A stretch of 64,000 nucleotides of DNA from Streptomyces sp. NBC_01429 (GCF_036231945.1 NZ_CP109599.1:1426001-1490000), one strand, 5' to 3'. Positions 28,843-37,864 are shown, counted from the stretch's first letter. Notes: generated from the sequence alone by a model not told the origin. Made by a program: numbers and translations.

Positions 28843-29691
28843 CTACACCCGGGGCGCCGAGGCACGGCGGGCGGGCCGGGCGAGGCAGTAGCCCGCGATG
28901 CCCGCGAGCGCGCCGAGCACGCCGCCGCCCACGGTCCACAGCCAGCGGTCCGTCCAGCGGCCGGTGGACCAGCCGCCCTCGGGCTCGACGCCGGACGCGG
29001 CCAGCCGCGCGCCGTCGCCCGACGCGCCGCCGCCGCTCTGCGCGACGGTGGTACGGCCCGGGGTGAGCGGTACGGACAGCTTGCCGTCGACCGCGTGGGC
29101 GCCGCCCTGGGAGGGTGTCTGCGCCTCGATCTCCGTCTGGACCGGCAGCCCGAGGTCCTGCTCCTGGGCGTCGAGGACCGTCAGCCGTACGAAGTAGCTG
29201 CCCGGCAGCGGGTCGTTGGACCACGGCTCCGCCCAGGCCCGGACGGTGCGCAGCACGCAGCGCAGCTCGACCGACTGCTTGTCCGCCGCGAGCGTCCTGG
29301 TCTGCGCGCCGTACACGCACGCCTGGCGGCGGCGCAGCCCGTCGTAGACGTCGACCTGCCAGGTCACCGGGCCCTTGCGGGCGGCGGCGGAGTCGGGCAG
29401 CGCGACCTTGGCCTTGACGGTGGCGCGCTGGCCCACGTCGACGGGGAAGACCCAGTAGAGGTAGTCACCCGTCGAGGCGCCGGCCGTGGCCCGCTGGCCG
29501 GGCCGGAAGGCGGTGGCCGTACGGAACGACGTACCGGCCTCCGTCGGCGCCTCCGCGCTGTCGGAGCCGTCGGAGGAGCCCGTGGCCGTCCCGGAGGGGT
29601 CCGGGGTCTCGTCGGCCACCGCGCCGCCCGCCGTACCGAGGAGCAGCACGGCGGCGAGCAGGGAACCCGTGAACATGCCGGTGATACGCAT
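28843..29691 (-). CDS. Exported, C-terminally membrane-anchored protein
   Basis: A 282-residue protein of unknown function. It has an N-terminal signal peptide (about 1-28, cleaved after GGAVA), a Ser/Thr/Glu-rich stretch, a beta-rich domain (about 60-210) of the kind seen in extracellular carbohydrate- or protein-binding modules, and one C-terminal membrane helix (about 250-272) with a short basic tail. Its ATG overlaps the stop of the upstream VWA gene by one base (TGATG), so the two are coupled and probably form one surface complex. GGAGC precedes the start by seven bases. Confidence 0.75.
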   Translation of the reverse strand: MRITGMFTGSLLAAVLLLGTAGGAVADETPDPSGTATGSSDGSDSAEAPTEAGTSFRTATAFRPGQRATAGASTGDYLYWVFPVDVGQRATVKAKVALPDSAAARKGPVTWQVDVYDGLRRRQACVYGAQTRTLAADKQSVELRCVLRTVRAWAEPWSNDPLPGSYFVRLTVLDAQEQDLGLPVQTEIEAQTPSQGGAHAVDGKLSVPLTPGRTTVAQSGGGASGDGARLAASGVEPEGGWSTGRWTDRWLWTVGGGVLGALAGIAGYCLARPARRASAPRV

Positions 29692-30965
29692 CAGTTGCTC
29701 CAGACGAGACGCAGGCGCGAGATCCAGCCCCAGAGCAGTCCGGCGACGAGCCCGGTGAGGGCGAGGACGCCGAGCAGCCACCAGCCCCGGCCGAGGCCGA
29801 ACGAGGCGACGTCGGAGGCGGTGTCGGGCGCGTCGACGAGGTCGACGGTCAGCTCGACGGGCAGCCCGGGGGTGGTCTTGACCGAAGCGGGCGCGGAGAA
29901 GGAGTTGCTGACCTGGAGGCAGACCGTCTCGGCGGCCGGCTTGTCGTCGTCGTCCGTGTCGTCCTGCTCCGGCTTCGGATAGCGCAGGCCGGACGAGATC
30001 ACGTCCGTACGTCCGTCGCCCGCTTCCGAGCCGCGGACGATCTCGCGGCCGCTGGCGGTGACGGCGCGCAGCAGCACGCCGTAGTCCTGGTCGACGGCGC
30101 GGTCGGCGCCCACGCTCACCGAGGCGCGCAGTTCCTGGCCGGGGAGGACGTCCACGCGGTACCAGCGGTGCTCGGAGAACTTCTCCCGGTCGCTGTAGAG
30201 ACCGGGCTTGATCTGCGGGGCGTCGGCGCAGCGCGACGCGCCCTCGGTGGCGACCGGGTTGACCACCGGGTCGGCGGCGCGGTCCACCAACTGGGTGACG
30301 CGGCGGGAGAGTTCGTCGGTGTGCTGGACGGCGGTGAAGGTGCCGCCGGTGGCCTCGGCGATACAGGTGAGCTGCTGACGGGTCTTCTCGTCGGGCACCA
30401 GGCCCAGGGTGTCGATGGTGAGGTGGATGCCCTTGGCGGCGATCTCGCGCGCCACCTCGCACGGGTCGAGCGGGGCGCAGGTGTCCTCGCCGTCGGTGAT
30501 GAGGACGATGCGACGGCTGGCGTCGCCCTCCTCCCCGAGGTCGTCGGCCGCGCCGAGCAGCGCCGGGCCGATGGGCGTCCAGCCCGTGGGGACGAGGGTG
30601 GCGATCGCGGTCTTCGCCTCCGTGCGGTCCAGCGGGCCCACCGGGTAGAGCTGCTTGGTGTCCTTGCAGCCGACCTTGGTGTCCTTGCCCGGATAGTCGG
30701 CCCCGAGGGTGCGGATGCCCAGCTCCACCTCCTGCGGCACCGCGTCCAGTACGTCGTTGAACGCCTGCTTGGCCGCCGTCATCCGGGACTTGCCGTCGAT
30801 GTCGCGGGTCCGCATGGAGCCGCTGACATCGAGGACGAGATCGACTTTCGGCGCCGGATTCCCCGCGGGTTCATCGGCGGCGGCTGCGGCGGGAGGGAAG
30901 AGCCCTACGGCCAGGGTGGCCACCAGACCGCACACGGCGGCTGCCGACCGTCTACTTATGATCAT
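29691..30965 (-). CDS. VWA-domain membrane-anchored surface protein
   Basis: A 424-residue protein with a signal peptide (about 1-30), a von Willebrand factor A domain with an intact metal-ion adhesion site (DVSGSM near residue 45, TPIG near 125, ITDGED near 155), a beta-rich C-terminal region, and one membrane helix near 395-415. It probably acts outside the cytoplasmic membrane as a metal-dependent adhesion or assembly protein. The ATG at 30965 was preferred because the signal peptide begins there; the SD is weak, and a start at 31001 is also open. It is coupled to the downstream membrane protein, whose layout is similar. Confidence 0.82.
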   Translation of the reverse strand: MIISRRSAAAVCGLVATLAVGLFPPAAAAADEPAGNPAPKVDLVLDVSGSMRTRDIDGKSRMTAAKQAFNDVLDAVPQEVELGIRTLGADYPGKDTKVGCKDTKQLYPVGPLDRTEAKTAIATLVPTGWTPIGPALLGAADDLGEEGDASRRIVLITDGEDTCAPLDPCEVAREIAAKGIHLTIDTLGLVPDEKTRQQLTCIAEATGGTFTAVQHTDELSRRVTQLVDRAADPVVNPVATEGASRCADAPQIKPGLYSDREKFSEHRWYRVDVLPGQELRASVSVGADRAVDQDYGVLLRAVTASGREIVRGSEAGDGRTDVISSGLRYPKPEQDDTDDDDKPAAETVCLQVSNSFSAPASVKTTPGLPVELTVDLVDAPDTASDVASFGLGRGWWLLGVLALTGLVAGLLWGWISRLRLVWSN

Positions 30966-31122
30966 CGCCGGATAATAGTGAGAACGCCCCCACGGGAACA
31001 AACAAGAACTGACGGATCGTCAATTCCGTTGCTGTCAAATGGAGCGGCGGCCGGCGACGGGCCCGGGTCGCCCGTTCGGCCCTCTCTCGCGCCGGGCCCT
31101 CTTGACCGGCCTTTTCTGTGCA

Positions 31123-31136
31123 TGGGAGCGCTCCCA
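31123..31136. promoter_or_regulatory. CelR/CebR-type operator upstream of LacI gene
   Basis: TGGGAGCGCTCCCA, a perfect 14-base palindrome, lies 73 bases before the repressor start. It is identical to the cellobiose-responsive operator known for CelR of Thermobifida and CebR of Streptomyces. A TTGACC hexamer at 31102-31107 is a plausible -35 element. Autoregulation by the adjacent repressor is inferred. Confidence 0.8.
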
Positions 31137-31208
31137 GTGGTTGGATGACTGGCAGCCCGTACGCCGCTCACCCATCAGGCCGGGCACAGGCCGACTGGAG
31201 GTCCCACG

Positions 31209-32237
31209 ATGGTGACGAAGGTGACGAAGGCGCGTACCGGCCAGCCCACCCTGGAGGAGGTCGCCGCGCTCGCGGGGGTCGGCCGGGGCACGGTGTCCCG
31301 TGTCATCAACAACTCGCCGCGCGTGAAGGACACCACCAGACACCTGGTCGAGCAGGCGATCGCCCAGCTCGGCTACATCCCCAACCGGGCCGCGCGCGCC
31401 CTGGCGGGCAGCCGCTCCGACGCCGTGGCGCTGGTGATACCGGAGACCGAGAAACGGTTCTTCGCCGAGCCGTACTTCTCCGACATCGTGCACGGCGTGG
31501 GCGACGCGCTGGCCGACACCGATCTGCAACTCCTGCTCACCCTGGTCCGAACGGACAAGGAGCGGGAGCGTTTCCTCCAGTACGCCCGCGCCCGCCGCAT
31601 CGACGGCGTCCTCCTCGTCTCCGTGCACGGCAGCGACCCGCTGCCCGATCTGCTCGCGGAGATGGAGATGCCGACGGTGCTGAGCGGACGGCGGTCGGGG
31701 GACGAGTCCGTCTCGTACGTCGACTCGGACAACGTGGGCGGCGCGCGGGCGGCCGTGCGCCATCTCGCGGAGTCCGGACGGCGCGCGATCGGGACCATCA
31801 CGGGCCCCCTGGACATGTACGTGGCGCAGTGCCGGCTGCGCGGATACGAGGAGGCGGTCGGGGACGCCCGGGACGGCGGCTCCTGGATCGCGCACGGCGA
31901 CTTCACCGAGGAGAGCGGGCGGCGCGCGATGGGCGAGCTGCTGACCCGCAACCCGGGCCTCGACGCGGTCTTCGCCGCCTCCGACGTGATGGCGGTGGGC
32001 GCCCTGCACACCCTGCGGTCCACGGGCCGGCGGGTGCCGGAGGACGTGGCAGTGGTGGGGTTCGACGACTCCCCCATCTCCCGGCACACCGACCCCCAGC
32101 TGACCTCCGTGCGCCAGCCCGTGGCGGAGATGGGCCGCACGATGGCACGGGTGCTGCTGGAGACGCTGTCGGATTCCTCGGCGGCCTGGCAGCACGTGGT
32201 GCTCCGCACGGAACTGGTCAAGCGCGCCTCGGGCTGA
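31209..32237 (+). CDS. LacI-family repressor, CelR-like
   Basis: A 342-residue LacI/GalR-type regulator. The helix-turn-helix is at residues about 12-35 (LEEVAALAGVGRGTVSRVIN), with the hinge helix RAARALAG near 60, then a periplasmic-binding-type effector domain ending in VVGFDDSPISRHTDPQLTSV. From memory it is closest in sequence to Thermobifida CelR, which fits the exact CelR box upstream, so cello-oligosaccharides are the likely inducers. The ATG at 31209 has GGAGG seven bases upstream. No cellobiose transporter or beta-glucosidase gene adjoins it here; a second operator copy lies just downstream. Confidence 0.88.
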   Translation: MVTKVTKARTGQPTLEEVAALAGVGRGTVSRVINNSPRVKDTTRHLVEQAIAQLGYIPNRAARALAGSRSDAVALVIPETEKRFFAEPYFSDIVHGVGDALADTDLQLLLTLVRTDKERERFLQYARARRIDGVLLVSVHGSDPLPDLLAEMEMPTVLSGRRSGDESVSYVDSDNVGGARAAVRHLAESGRRAIGTITGPLDMYVAQCRLRGYEEAVGDARDGGSWIAHGDFTEESGRRAMGELLTRNPGLDAVFAASDVMAVGALHTLRSTGRRVPEDVAVVGFDDSPISRHTDPQLTSVRQPVAEMGRTMARVLLETLSDSSAAWQHVVLRTELVKRASG

Positions 32238-32345
32238 GAACCGGTCGGGTGACCTCTGACCGGCGGACCAACGGGCCTTTTCGGCCTGCGGACATGAGGC
32301 ACCGTCACCGGCCTTGACGCGGCGGGGGCCGCTCGACAAGACTCA

Positions 32346-32359
32346 TGGGAGCGCTCCCA
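32346..32359. promoter_or_regulatory. Second CelR/CebR-type operator, no gene downstream
   Basis: An exact second copy of TGGGAGCGCTCCCA, 109 bases after the repressor gene. TTGACG at 32314-32319 could serve as a -35 element for a plus-strand promoter overlapped by the operator. A half-matching copy (TGGGAGCGCCGCCC) follows at 32417-32430. No recognisable plus-strand gene lies downstream before the terminator at 32450-32500. Confidence 0.75.
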
Positions 32360-32449
32360 CACCGGAGGAGGCGGCTCCTCCAATGCCGCCCCGCTCGGGC
32401 TGCCGCAACCCGGCGCTGGGAGCGCCGCCCCCGCCCAAGAGGCGGGCGA

Positions 32450-32500
32450 AGGCTCCGTTGTGCGCCCCATCCGTGGGGGACGCGGCGCACAACGGAGCCT
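32450..32500. terminator. 17-base-pair hairpin, bidirectional terminator
   Basis: AGGCTCCGTTGTGCGCC (32450-32466) is perfectly complementary to 32484-32500, with a 17-base loop. It lies between the convergent LacI gene or orphan operator on the plus strand and xdhC on the minus strand, so it probably stops transcription from both sides. Apart from the operator and this hairpin, 32238-32555 holds nothing I can assign. Confidence 0.8.
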
Positions 32501-32555
32501 CATACGGGGATGACGTCCGCCCGGCGCGGGCGGGGCCCGAGCGGCCGTGACCGGT

Positions 32556-33719
32556 TCACCGGGGCGAGCCGAACCGCGCCGTCCGCCGCCTCTCGCGCCG
32601 CTGGTCGTGCTCATGGTGGATCGGGGTCCACGCCCCCGTCAGCGGGACCCCGCTGCCGCCCCGCCGGGCCGCCACGATCTCCGCCGCGATCGACAGCGCG
32701 GTCTCCTCGGGCGTACGGGCGCCGAGGTCCAGGCCGATCGGCGAGCGGAGCCGGGCGAGTTGAGCGTCGGTGACGCCGCTCTCACGCAGCCGCCTCTCGC
32801 GGTCCAGATGCGTACGCCGCGAGCCCATCGCGCCGATGAACGCGACGGGCAGCCCCAGCGCGAGCTTCAGCAGCGGCACATCGAACTTGGCGTCGTGCGT
32901 GAGCACGCAGAGCACCGTACGGCTGTCGACCCGGGCCGACTCCAGATAGCGGTGCGGCCAGTCGACCACGACCTCGTCGGCGTCCGGGAAACGCTCGCGC
33001 GTGGCGAAGACCGGGCGCGCGTCGCAGACCGTCACGTGGTAGCCGAGGAACCTGCCCGTGCTGACCAGCGCGGCGGCGTAGTCGACGGCGCCGAAGACGA
33101 TCATGCGCGGGGGCTCCGTGCCGGACTCGACCAGGAGCGTCAGCGGCTGCCCGCAGCGCGAGCCGCGCTCCCCGATGACGACGGTCTCCGTGCGGCCCGC
33201 GTCGAGCAGGGCGCGCGCCTCGGCCGCCGCCGTACGGTCCAGCTCCGGGTCGCCGCCGAGGCCGCCCTCGTACGAGCCGTCGGGGCGCACCAGCAGCGCC
33301 CGGCCGCGCAGCGCCTCCGGGCCCTCGACGACCCGGGCGAGCGCCACCGCCTCCCCGCGCACGGCGGCGGACAGCGCGGCGGCGAGGACCGGCCGCCGGG
33401 GCGCGTCGGCCCGTACCGGCGTGATCAGGATGTCGATGACACCGCCACAGGTCAGCCCGGCGGCGAAGGCGTCGTCGTCGCTGTAGCCGAACCGTTCGAG
33501 CACCGTGACGCCGTCGCGCAGGGCCTGCCGGCACAGCTCGTAGACGGCGCCCTCCACGCACCCGCCGGAGACCGAGCCGATCACCGCTCCCCCGGCGTCG
33601 ACGGCGAGCGCGGCTCCCGGCAGCCGGGGCGCGCTGCCGCTGACCGCCACGACGGTGGCGACCGCGACCTCACGGCCCTCGGCGACCCACCGGTTCAGCT
33701 CGTCGGCGATGTCCAGCAT
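32556..33719 (-). CDS. xdhC: XdhC/CoxI-family molybdoenzyme maturation factor
   Basis: XdhC-type proteins bind molybdenum cofactor and insert its sulfurated form into xanthine dehydrogenase. The 387-residue protein has the N-terminal XdhC/CoxI domain (SGSAPRLPGA, then SVSGGCVEGAVYE, near 25-65) and a C-terminal Rossmann-like domain (VFGAVDYAAALV near 210, GAMGSRRT near 315). The ATG at 33719 has GAGGAGG five bases upstream and follows the Mo-subunit stop by ten bases, so it is the last gene of the xdh operon. Confidence 0.9.
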   Translation of the reverse strand: MLDIADELNRWVAEGREVAVATVVAVSGSAPRLPGAALAVDAGGAVIGSVSGGCVEGAVYELCRQALRDGVTVLERFGYSDDDAFAAGLTCGGVIDILITPVRADAPRRPVLAAALSAAVRGEAVALARVVEGPEALRGRALLVRPDGSYEGGLGGDPELDRTAAAEARALLDAGRTETVVIGERGSRCGQPLTLLVESGTEPPRMIVFGAVDYAAALVSTGRFLGYHVTVCDARPVFATRERFPDADEVVVDWPHRYLESARVDSRTVLCVLTHDAKFDVPLLKLALGLPVAFIGAMGSRRTHLDRERRLRESGVTDAQLARLRSPIGLDLGARTPEETALSIAAEIVAARRGGSGVPLTGAWTPIHHEHDQRRERRRTARFGSPR

Positions 33720-33729
33720 GCCCGCCTCC

Positions 33730-36138
33730 TCATGTGCCGGTGCCGGTGCCGGTCAGATGCTCCGGGCGTACCGGTGTCCTGTTCAGTTCGAGGCCGGTCG
33801 CGTTCCTGATGGCGGCGAGGACCGCGGGCGTGGACGAGAGCGTCGGCGCCTCGCCGACGCCGCGCAGACCGTACGGCGCGTGCGGGTCGGCGAGTTCGAG
33901 CACGTCGACGGGGATGGCCGGGGTGTCGAGGATGGTGGGGATCAGATAGTCGGTGAAGGACGGATTGCGCACCTTCGCGGTCACCGGGTCCACGATGATC
34001 TCCTCCATGACCGCCACCCCCAGGCCCTGGGTCGTGCCGCCCTGGATCTGGCCGACGACGGACAGCGGGTTGAGCGCCTTGCCGACGTCCTGCGCGACGG
34101 CCAGCTCGACCACCTTGACCAGGCCCAGCTCGGTATCGACCTCCACGACGGCCCGGTGCGCGGCGAACGAGTACTGGACATGGCCGTCGCCCTGTCCCGT
34201 ACGGCGGTCGAACGCCTCGGTCGGGCGGTGGCGCCACTCCAGCTCCAGATCCACCGCCTCGTCCTCCAGCACGTCGGCGAGGCCGGCCAGCACCTCGCCG
34301 CCGTCGGTGACGACCTTGCCGTCCTCCAGCAGCAGTTCGGCGGTGGCCCAGGCCGGGTGGTACGTGCCGAACTTGCGGCGGCCGATCTCCAGGACCTTCG
34401 CCCTGACGTTCTCGCAGGTGTGCTTCACGGCGCCGCCCGTCACATACGTCTGACGGGAGGCGGACGTCCCGCCCGCCGAGCCGACCCGGGTGTCCGCCGG
34501 GTGGATGGTGACCTGGGTGACGCCGAGTTCGGTACGGGCGATCTGCGCGTGGACGGTGACGCCGCCCTGGCCGACCTCGGCCATCGCCGTGTGGACGACG
34601 GCGACCGGCACCCCGTTGACCGCTTCGAGCCGTACCCGCGCGGTGGAGTAGTCGTCGAAGCCCTCGGAGAAGCCGACGTTCTTGATGCCGACCGCGTAGC
34701 CGACCCCCCGTACGACGCCCTCGCCGTGCGTGGTGTTGGACAGACCGCCCGGCAGCTCTCGTACGTCCGCCGCCTCCCCGGCCGACAGCCACTGCCGCTC
34801 GGGCGGCAGCGGCCTGGCCCTGACCCGGCGCAGCAGCTCGGCGACGGGCGCCGGGGAGTCGACCAGCTGGCCGGTCGGCAGGCGCGAGCCCTGTTCCATG
34901 GCGTTGATCCGGCGGAACTCCACCGGGTCCATGTCCAGCGCCGCCGCCACCTTGTCCATCTGCGCCTCGTAGGCGAAGCACGCCTGTACGGCGCCGAAGC
35001 CGCGCATCGCGCCGCAGGGCGGGTTGTTGGTGTAGAGCCCGACCGCCTCGATGTCGACGTCCTCGACGACGTACGGGCCCGCGGCGAGGGAGGCGGCGTT
35101 GCCGACGACGGCCGGGGTGGAGGAGGCGTAAGCGCCGCCGTCCAGCACGATCCGGCACTTCAGGTGGGTGAGCCGGCCGTCGCGGGTCGCGCCGTGCTCG
35201 TAGTGGAGCCGGGCGGGGTGGCGGTGGACATGGCCGAAGAAGGACTCGAACCGGTTGTAGACGATTTTGACGGGCTTGCCGGTGCGCAGCGCGAGCAGAC
35301 AGGCGTGGATCTGCATCGAGAGATCCTCCCGGCCGCCGAAGGCGCCGCCGACCCCGGAGAGCGTCATGCGGACCTTGTCCTCGGGCAGGCCGAGGACGGG
35401 GGCGATCTGCCAGAGGTCGGAGTGGAGCCACTGGGTGGCGACGTACAGCTCGACCCCGCCGTCCTCGGCGGGCACGGCGAGGCCGGACTCCGGGCCGAGG
35501 AACGCCTGGTCCTGCATGCCGAAGACGTAGTCGCCCGTGATGATCACGTCGGCGCGCTCGGCGGCCTGCGCGGCGTCGCCCCGCACGATCGGCTGGCGGT
35601 GGACGATGTTCGGGTGCGGGACGTGGCCGCTGTGGTGGTCGGTCCGGTCCTCGTGGATCAGCGGCGCGTCCGGGGCCGTCGCCGACGCCTCGTCGGTGAC
35701 GAGCGGCAGCTCCGCGTAGTCGACCCGGATCTTCGCCGCGGCGCGGCGCGCGGTCTCGGGGTGGTCGGCGGCGACGAGGGCGACCGGTTCGCCGTGGTGA
35801 CGGACCTTGCCGTGGGCGAGGACGGGGGTGTCCCGCATCTCCAGACCGTAGGTCTTGACGGTCGTGGGGAGGTCCTCGTAGGTGAGTACGGCGTACACGC
35901 CCGGGGTGGCGAGGGCCTCGGCGGTGTCGATGGACCTGATCTCGGCGTGGGCCTCGGTGGAGCGCAGCGTGTGGCCCCACAGCATGTCCTCGTGCCACAG
36001 GTCCGAGGCGTAGGCGAACTCGCCCTCGACCTTGAGGGTGCCGTCCGGACGGAGGGTGGACTCGCCGATCCCGCCCCTGGTCCTGGATCCCTGGGTGAGG
36101 CTGGTGGGCACGCCCAGCGGGGTACGGGGGGTGGTCAT
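33730..36138 (-). CDS. Xanthine dehydrogenase, molybdopterin-binding subunit
   Basis: The large catalytic subunit that hydroxylates hypoxanthine and xanthine to urate. Its 802 residues show the family motifs: GGAFGGRED near 275, AMRGFGAVQACF near 385, EVGQGGVTVH near 530, and the catalytic glutamate in GVGEAPTLSS near 770. The ATG at 36138 overlaps the stop of the 2Fe-2S subunit as ATGA. With the 2Fe-2S and FAD subunits encoded just upstream and xdhC just downstream it forms a complete three-subunit enzyme set. Other xanthine oxidase family substrates, such as aldehydes, are possible; the PucR neighbour favours purines. Confidence 0.92.
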   Translation of the reverse strand: MTTPRTPLGVPTSLTQGSRTRGGIGESTLRPDGTLKVEGEFAYASDLWHEDMLWGHTLRSTEAHAEIRSIDTAEALATPGVYAVLTYEDLPTTVKTYGLEMRDTPVLAHGKVRHHGEPVALVAADHPETARRAAAKIRVDYAELPLVTDEASATAPDAPLIHEDRTDHHSGHVPHPNIVHRQPIVRGDAAQAAERADVIITGDYVFGMQDQAFLGPESGLAVPAEDGGVELYVATQWLHSDLWQIAPVLGLPEDKVRMTLSGVGGAFGGREDLSMQIHACLLALRTGKPVKIVYNRFESFFGHVHRHPARLHYEHGATRDGRLTHLKCRIVLDGGAYASSTPAVVGNAASLAAGPYVVEDVDIEAVGLYTNNPPCGAMRGFGAVQACFAYEAQMDKVAAALDMDPVEFRRINAMEQGSRLPTGQLVDSPAPVAELLRRVRARPLPPERQWLSAGEAADVRELPGGLSNTTHGEGVVRGVGYAVGIKNVGFSEGFDDYSTARVRLEAVNGVPVAVVHTAMAEVGQGGVTVHAQIARTELGVTQVTIHPADTRVGSAGGTSASRQTYVTGGAVKHTCENVRAKVLEIGRRKFGTYHPAWATAELLLEDGKVVTDGGEVLAGLADVLEDEAVDLELEWRHRPTEAFDRRTGQGDGHVQYSFAAHRAVVEVDTELGLVKVVELAVAQDVGKALNPLSVVGQIQGGTTQGLGVAVMEEIIVDPVTAKVRNPSFTDYLIPTILDTPAIPVDVLELADPHAPYGLRGVGEAPTLSSTPAVLAAIRNATGLELNRTPVRPEHLTGTGTGT

Positions 36139-36689
36139 GGCCGGGTCACCTCGTCCTGCCGGGCGGCGGCGAGCCGGACCGCGTCGAGGATCTTCTCGTA
36201 GCCGGTGCAGCGGCAGAGGTTGCCGGAGAGCGCCTCGCGGATGTCCGCGTCGGAGGGTGACGGGTTGCGCTCCAGCATCTCGTCGGTGGCGACGAGCAGG
36301 CCGGGGGTGCAGAAACCGCACTGCACGGCGCCCGCGTCGATGAACGCCTGCTGGACGGGGGAGAGCGCGCCGGCTTCCTCGTCCGCGCCGGCTTCCTCGT
36401 CCGCGTCGGTGTGCCCCTCCGCGCGGTCCGCCGCGCGGTCCCTGGCGTACTGGGCCAGCCCCTCCACCGTGATGACCTCGCGCCCCTCGGCCTGCCCGGC
36501 CGCCACCAGACAGGCGCAGACCGGGACGCCGTCCAGCCGTACCGTGCAGGAACCGCATTCGCCCTGCTCGCAGGCGTTCTTGGAGCCGGGAAGGCCCATG
36601 CGTTCGCGCAGGACGTACAGGAGGCTCTCGCCCTCCCAGACGTCGTCGGCCTCCTGCCGGCGCCCGTTGACCGTGAAATTGACCCGCAT
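36135..36689 (-). CDS. Xanthine dehydrogenase, 2Fe-2S subunit
   Basis: The small electron-transfer subunit. The plant-type 2Fe-2S cluster is bound by CEQGECGSC...C (residues about 40-60), the second cluster by CGFC near 123 and CRC near 155. At 184 residues it is slightly long: an acidic insert (ADEEAGADEEAGA) between the two cluster domains is encoded by a tandem 18-base repeat. The ATG at 36689 lies three bases before the stop-to-start junction with the FAD subunit (which ends at 36692), and the stop overlaps the Mo-subunit ATG. Confidence 0.92.
   Translation of the reverse strand: MRVNFTVNGRRQEADDVWEGESLLYVLRERMGLPGSKNACEQGECGSCTVRLDGVPVCACLVAAGQAEGREVITVEGLAQYARDRAADRAEGHTDADEEAGADEEAGALSPVQQAFIDAGAVQCGFCTPGLLVATDEMLERNPSPSDADIREALSGNLCRCTGYEKILDAVRLAAARQDEVTRP
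36367..36402. repeat. Exact 18-base tandem duplication inside the 2Fe-2S gene
   Basis: GCGCCGGCTTCCTCGTCC occurs twice in a row (36367-36384 and 36385-36402). It is in frame and duplicates the peptide unit DEEAGA in the linker between the two iron-sulfur domains. Confidence 0.85.
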
Positions 36690-36691
36690 GG

Positions 36692-37582
36692 TTACGCAGC
36701 TCCTTCGAGAGGGCGCCGGGCGCCTCGGTACTGCTCCCAGACCCAGCCGAGCTGGCGGCGCGCCATCACGCCGACCGCGTGGCGGCGGTAGGCGGCGGTG
36801 CCGCGCACATCGTCGATGGGGGCGCAGGCGGCCGAGGCGAGGGTGGCGAACTCCTTGGCGATCGAGGGCGTGATGATCCTGCCGTTGTCCCAGAAGCCGC
36901 CCTCGTCCAGCGCGGCGGTCAGGAACGACTCGGCGTCGCGCGCCCGTACGGGGGTGGGCGCGGCCGAGCCGATGCCGGTCCGCACGGTCCTGGACTCCGG
37001 GTGCAGGGCGATCCCGAAGGCGCAGACGGCGATGACCATCGCGTTGCGGGTGCCGACCTTGGAGAACTGCTGGGGTCCCCCGGCCTTCTTGATGTGGACG
37101 GCTCTGATCAGCTCGTCGGGGGCGAGCGCGTTGCGCTTCACTCCGGTGTAGAAGTCGTCGATCGGGATGAGCCGGGAGCCGCGCACCGACTCGGCCTCGA
37201 CCTCGGCGCCCGCCGCGAGCAGCGCCGGATGGGCGTCACCGGCCGGGGACGCGGTGCCGAGATTGCCCCCGACGCCGCCCCGGTTGCGGATCTGCGGCGA
37301 GGCGACGGTGTGCGCGGCGAGCGCGAGACCGGGCAGCGGGCCCCGGAGGTGCTCCATGACGCGGGCGTACGGGACGCAGGCGCCCAGCTGGACGGCCTTG
37401 TCGCCGACGCTCCACTCGCGCAGTTCCCCGATGCGGTTCAGATCGAGCAGATGTTCCGGCCGCCGGTGATCGAAGTTGATCTCGACCATGATGTCCGTGC
37501 CACCCGCGATGGGCACAGCGGTGGGATGCGCGGCCTTGGCGGCGAGCGCCTCCTGCCAGCTGGCGGGGCGAAGGAAGTCCAT
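36692..37582 (-). CDS. Xanthine dehydrogenase, FAD-binding subunit
   Basis: The middle subunit that passes electrons from the iron-sulfur clusters to the acceptor. Its 296 residues include the FAD pyrophosphate-binding motif PIAGGTDIMVE near 25 and ASPQIRNRGGVGGNL near 100, both diagnostic, and the C-terminal CO-dehydrogenase flavoprotein domain. The ATG at 37582 has only a weak SD. It is the first gene of the operon FAD, 2Fe-2S, Mo, xdhC. Its promoter must lie in the 282-base gap shared with the divergent PucR gene, which contains the palindrome CGATCGCGATCG at 37621-37632. Confidence 0.92.
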   Translation of the reverse strand: MDFLRPASWQEALAAKAAHPTAVPIAGGTDIMVEINFDHRRPEHLLDLNRIGELREWSVGDKAVQLGACVPYARVMEHLRGPLPGLALAAHTVASPQIRNRGGVGGNLGTASPAGDAHPALLAAGAEVEAESVRGSRLIPIDDFYTGVKRNALAPDELIRAVHIKKAGGPQQFSKVGTRNAMVIAVCAFGIALHPESRTVRTGIGSAAPTPVRARDAESFLTAALDEGGFWDNGRIITPSIAKEFATLASAACAPIDDVRGTAAYRRHAVGVMARRQLGWVWEQYRGARRPLEGAA

Positions 37583-37864
37583 GAGTGGCTCTCTTCATTC
37601 TTGGATTCTGTTGTTTCGACCGATCGCGATCGTTGGGAGTCCGGGAAACGGCGGGTTCGCACAAGTACACAAGCAGTGGTTCCGTGCCGGGCAGTCACCA
37701 AAACCATGAAGGAATTGGCCGCCCTCCATCAGAGTCTTGTAGATTCGAACGAAAGGCGAGGCACCCGTAACCGAACGGTCTTCCGCGCGAAACCCGCGGC
37801 GTCCGCCCGCCACCCGAGGGCCCGTCGGAGCCCGGAAACCACAAGAGAGATCGGCGGCGACGAG

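Noticed and set aside
28402..29982. Plus-strand frame overlapping the LuxR gene and antisense to the membrane protein
   Set aside because: Shadow frame; the LuxR and membrane-protein readings have domains and coupling.
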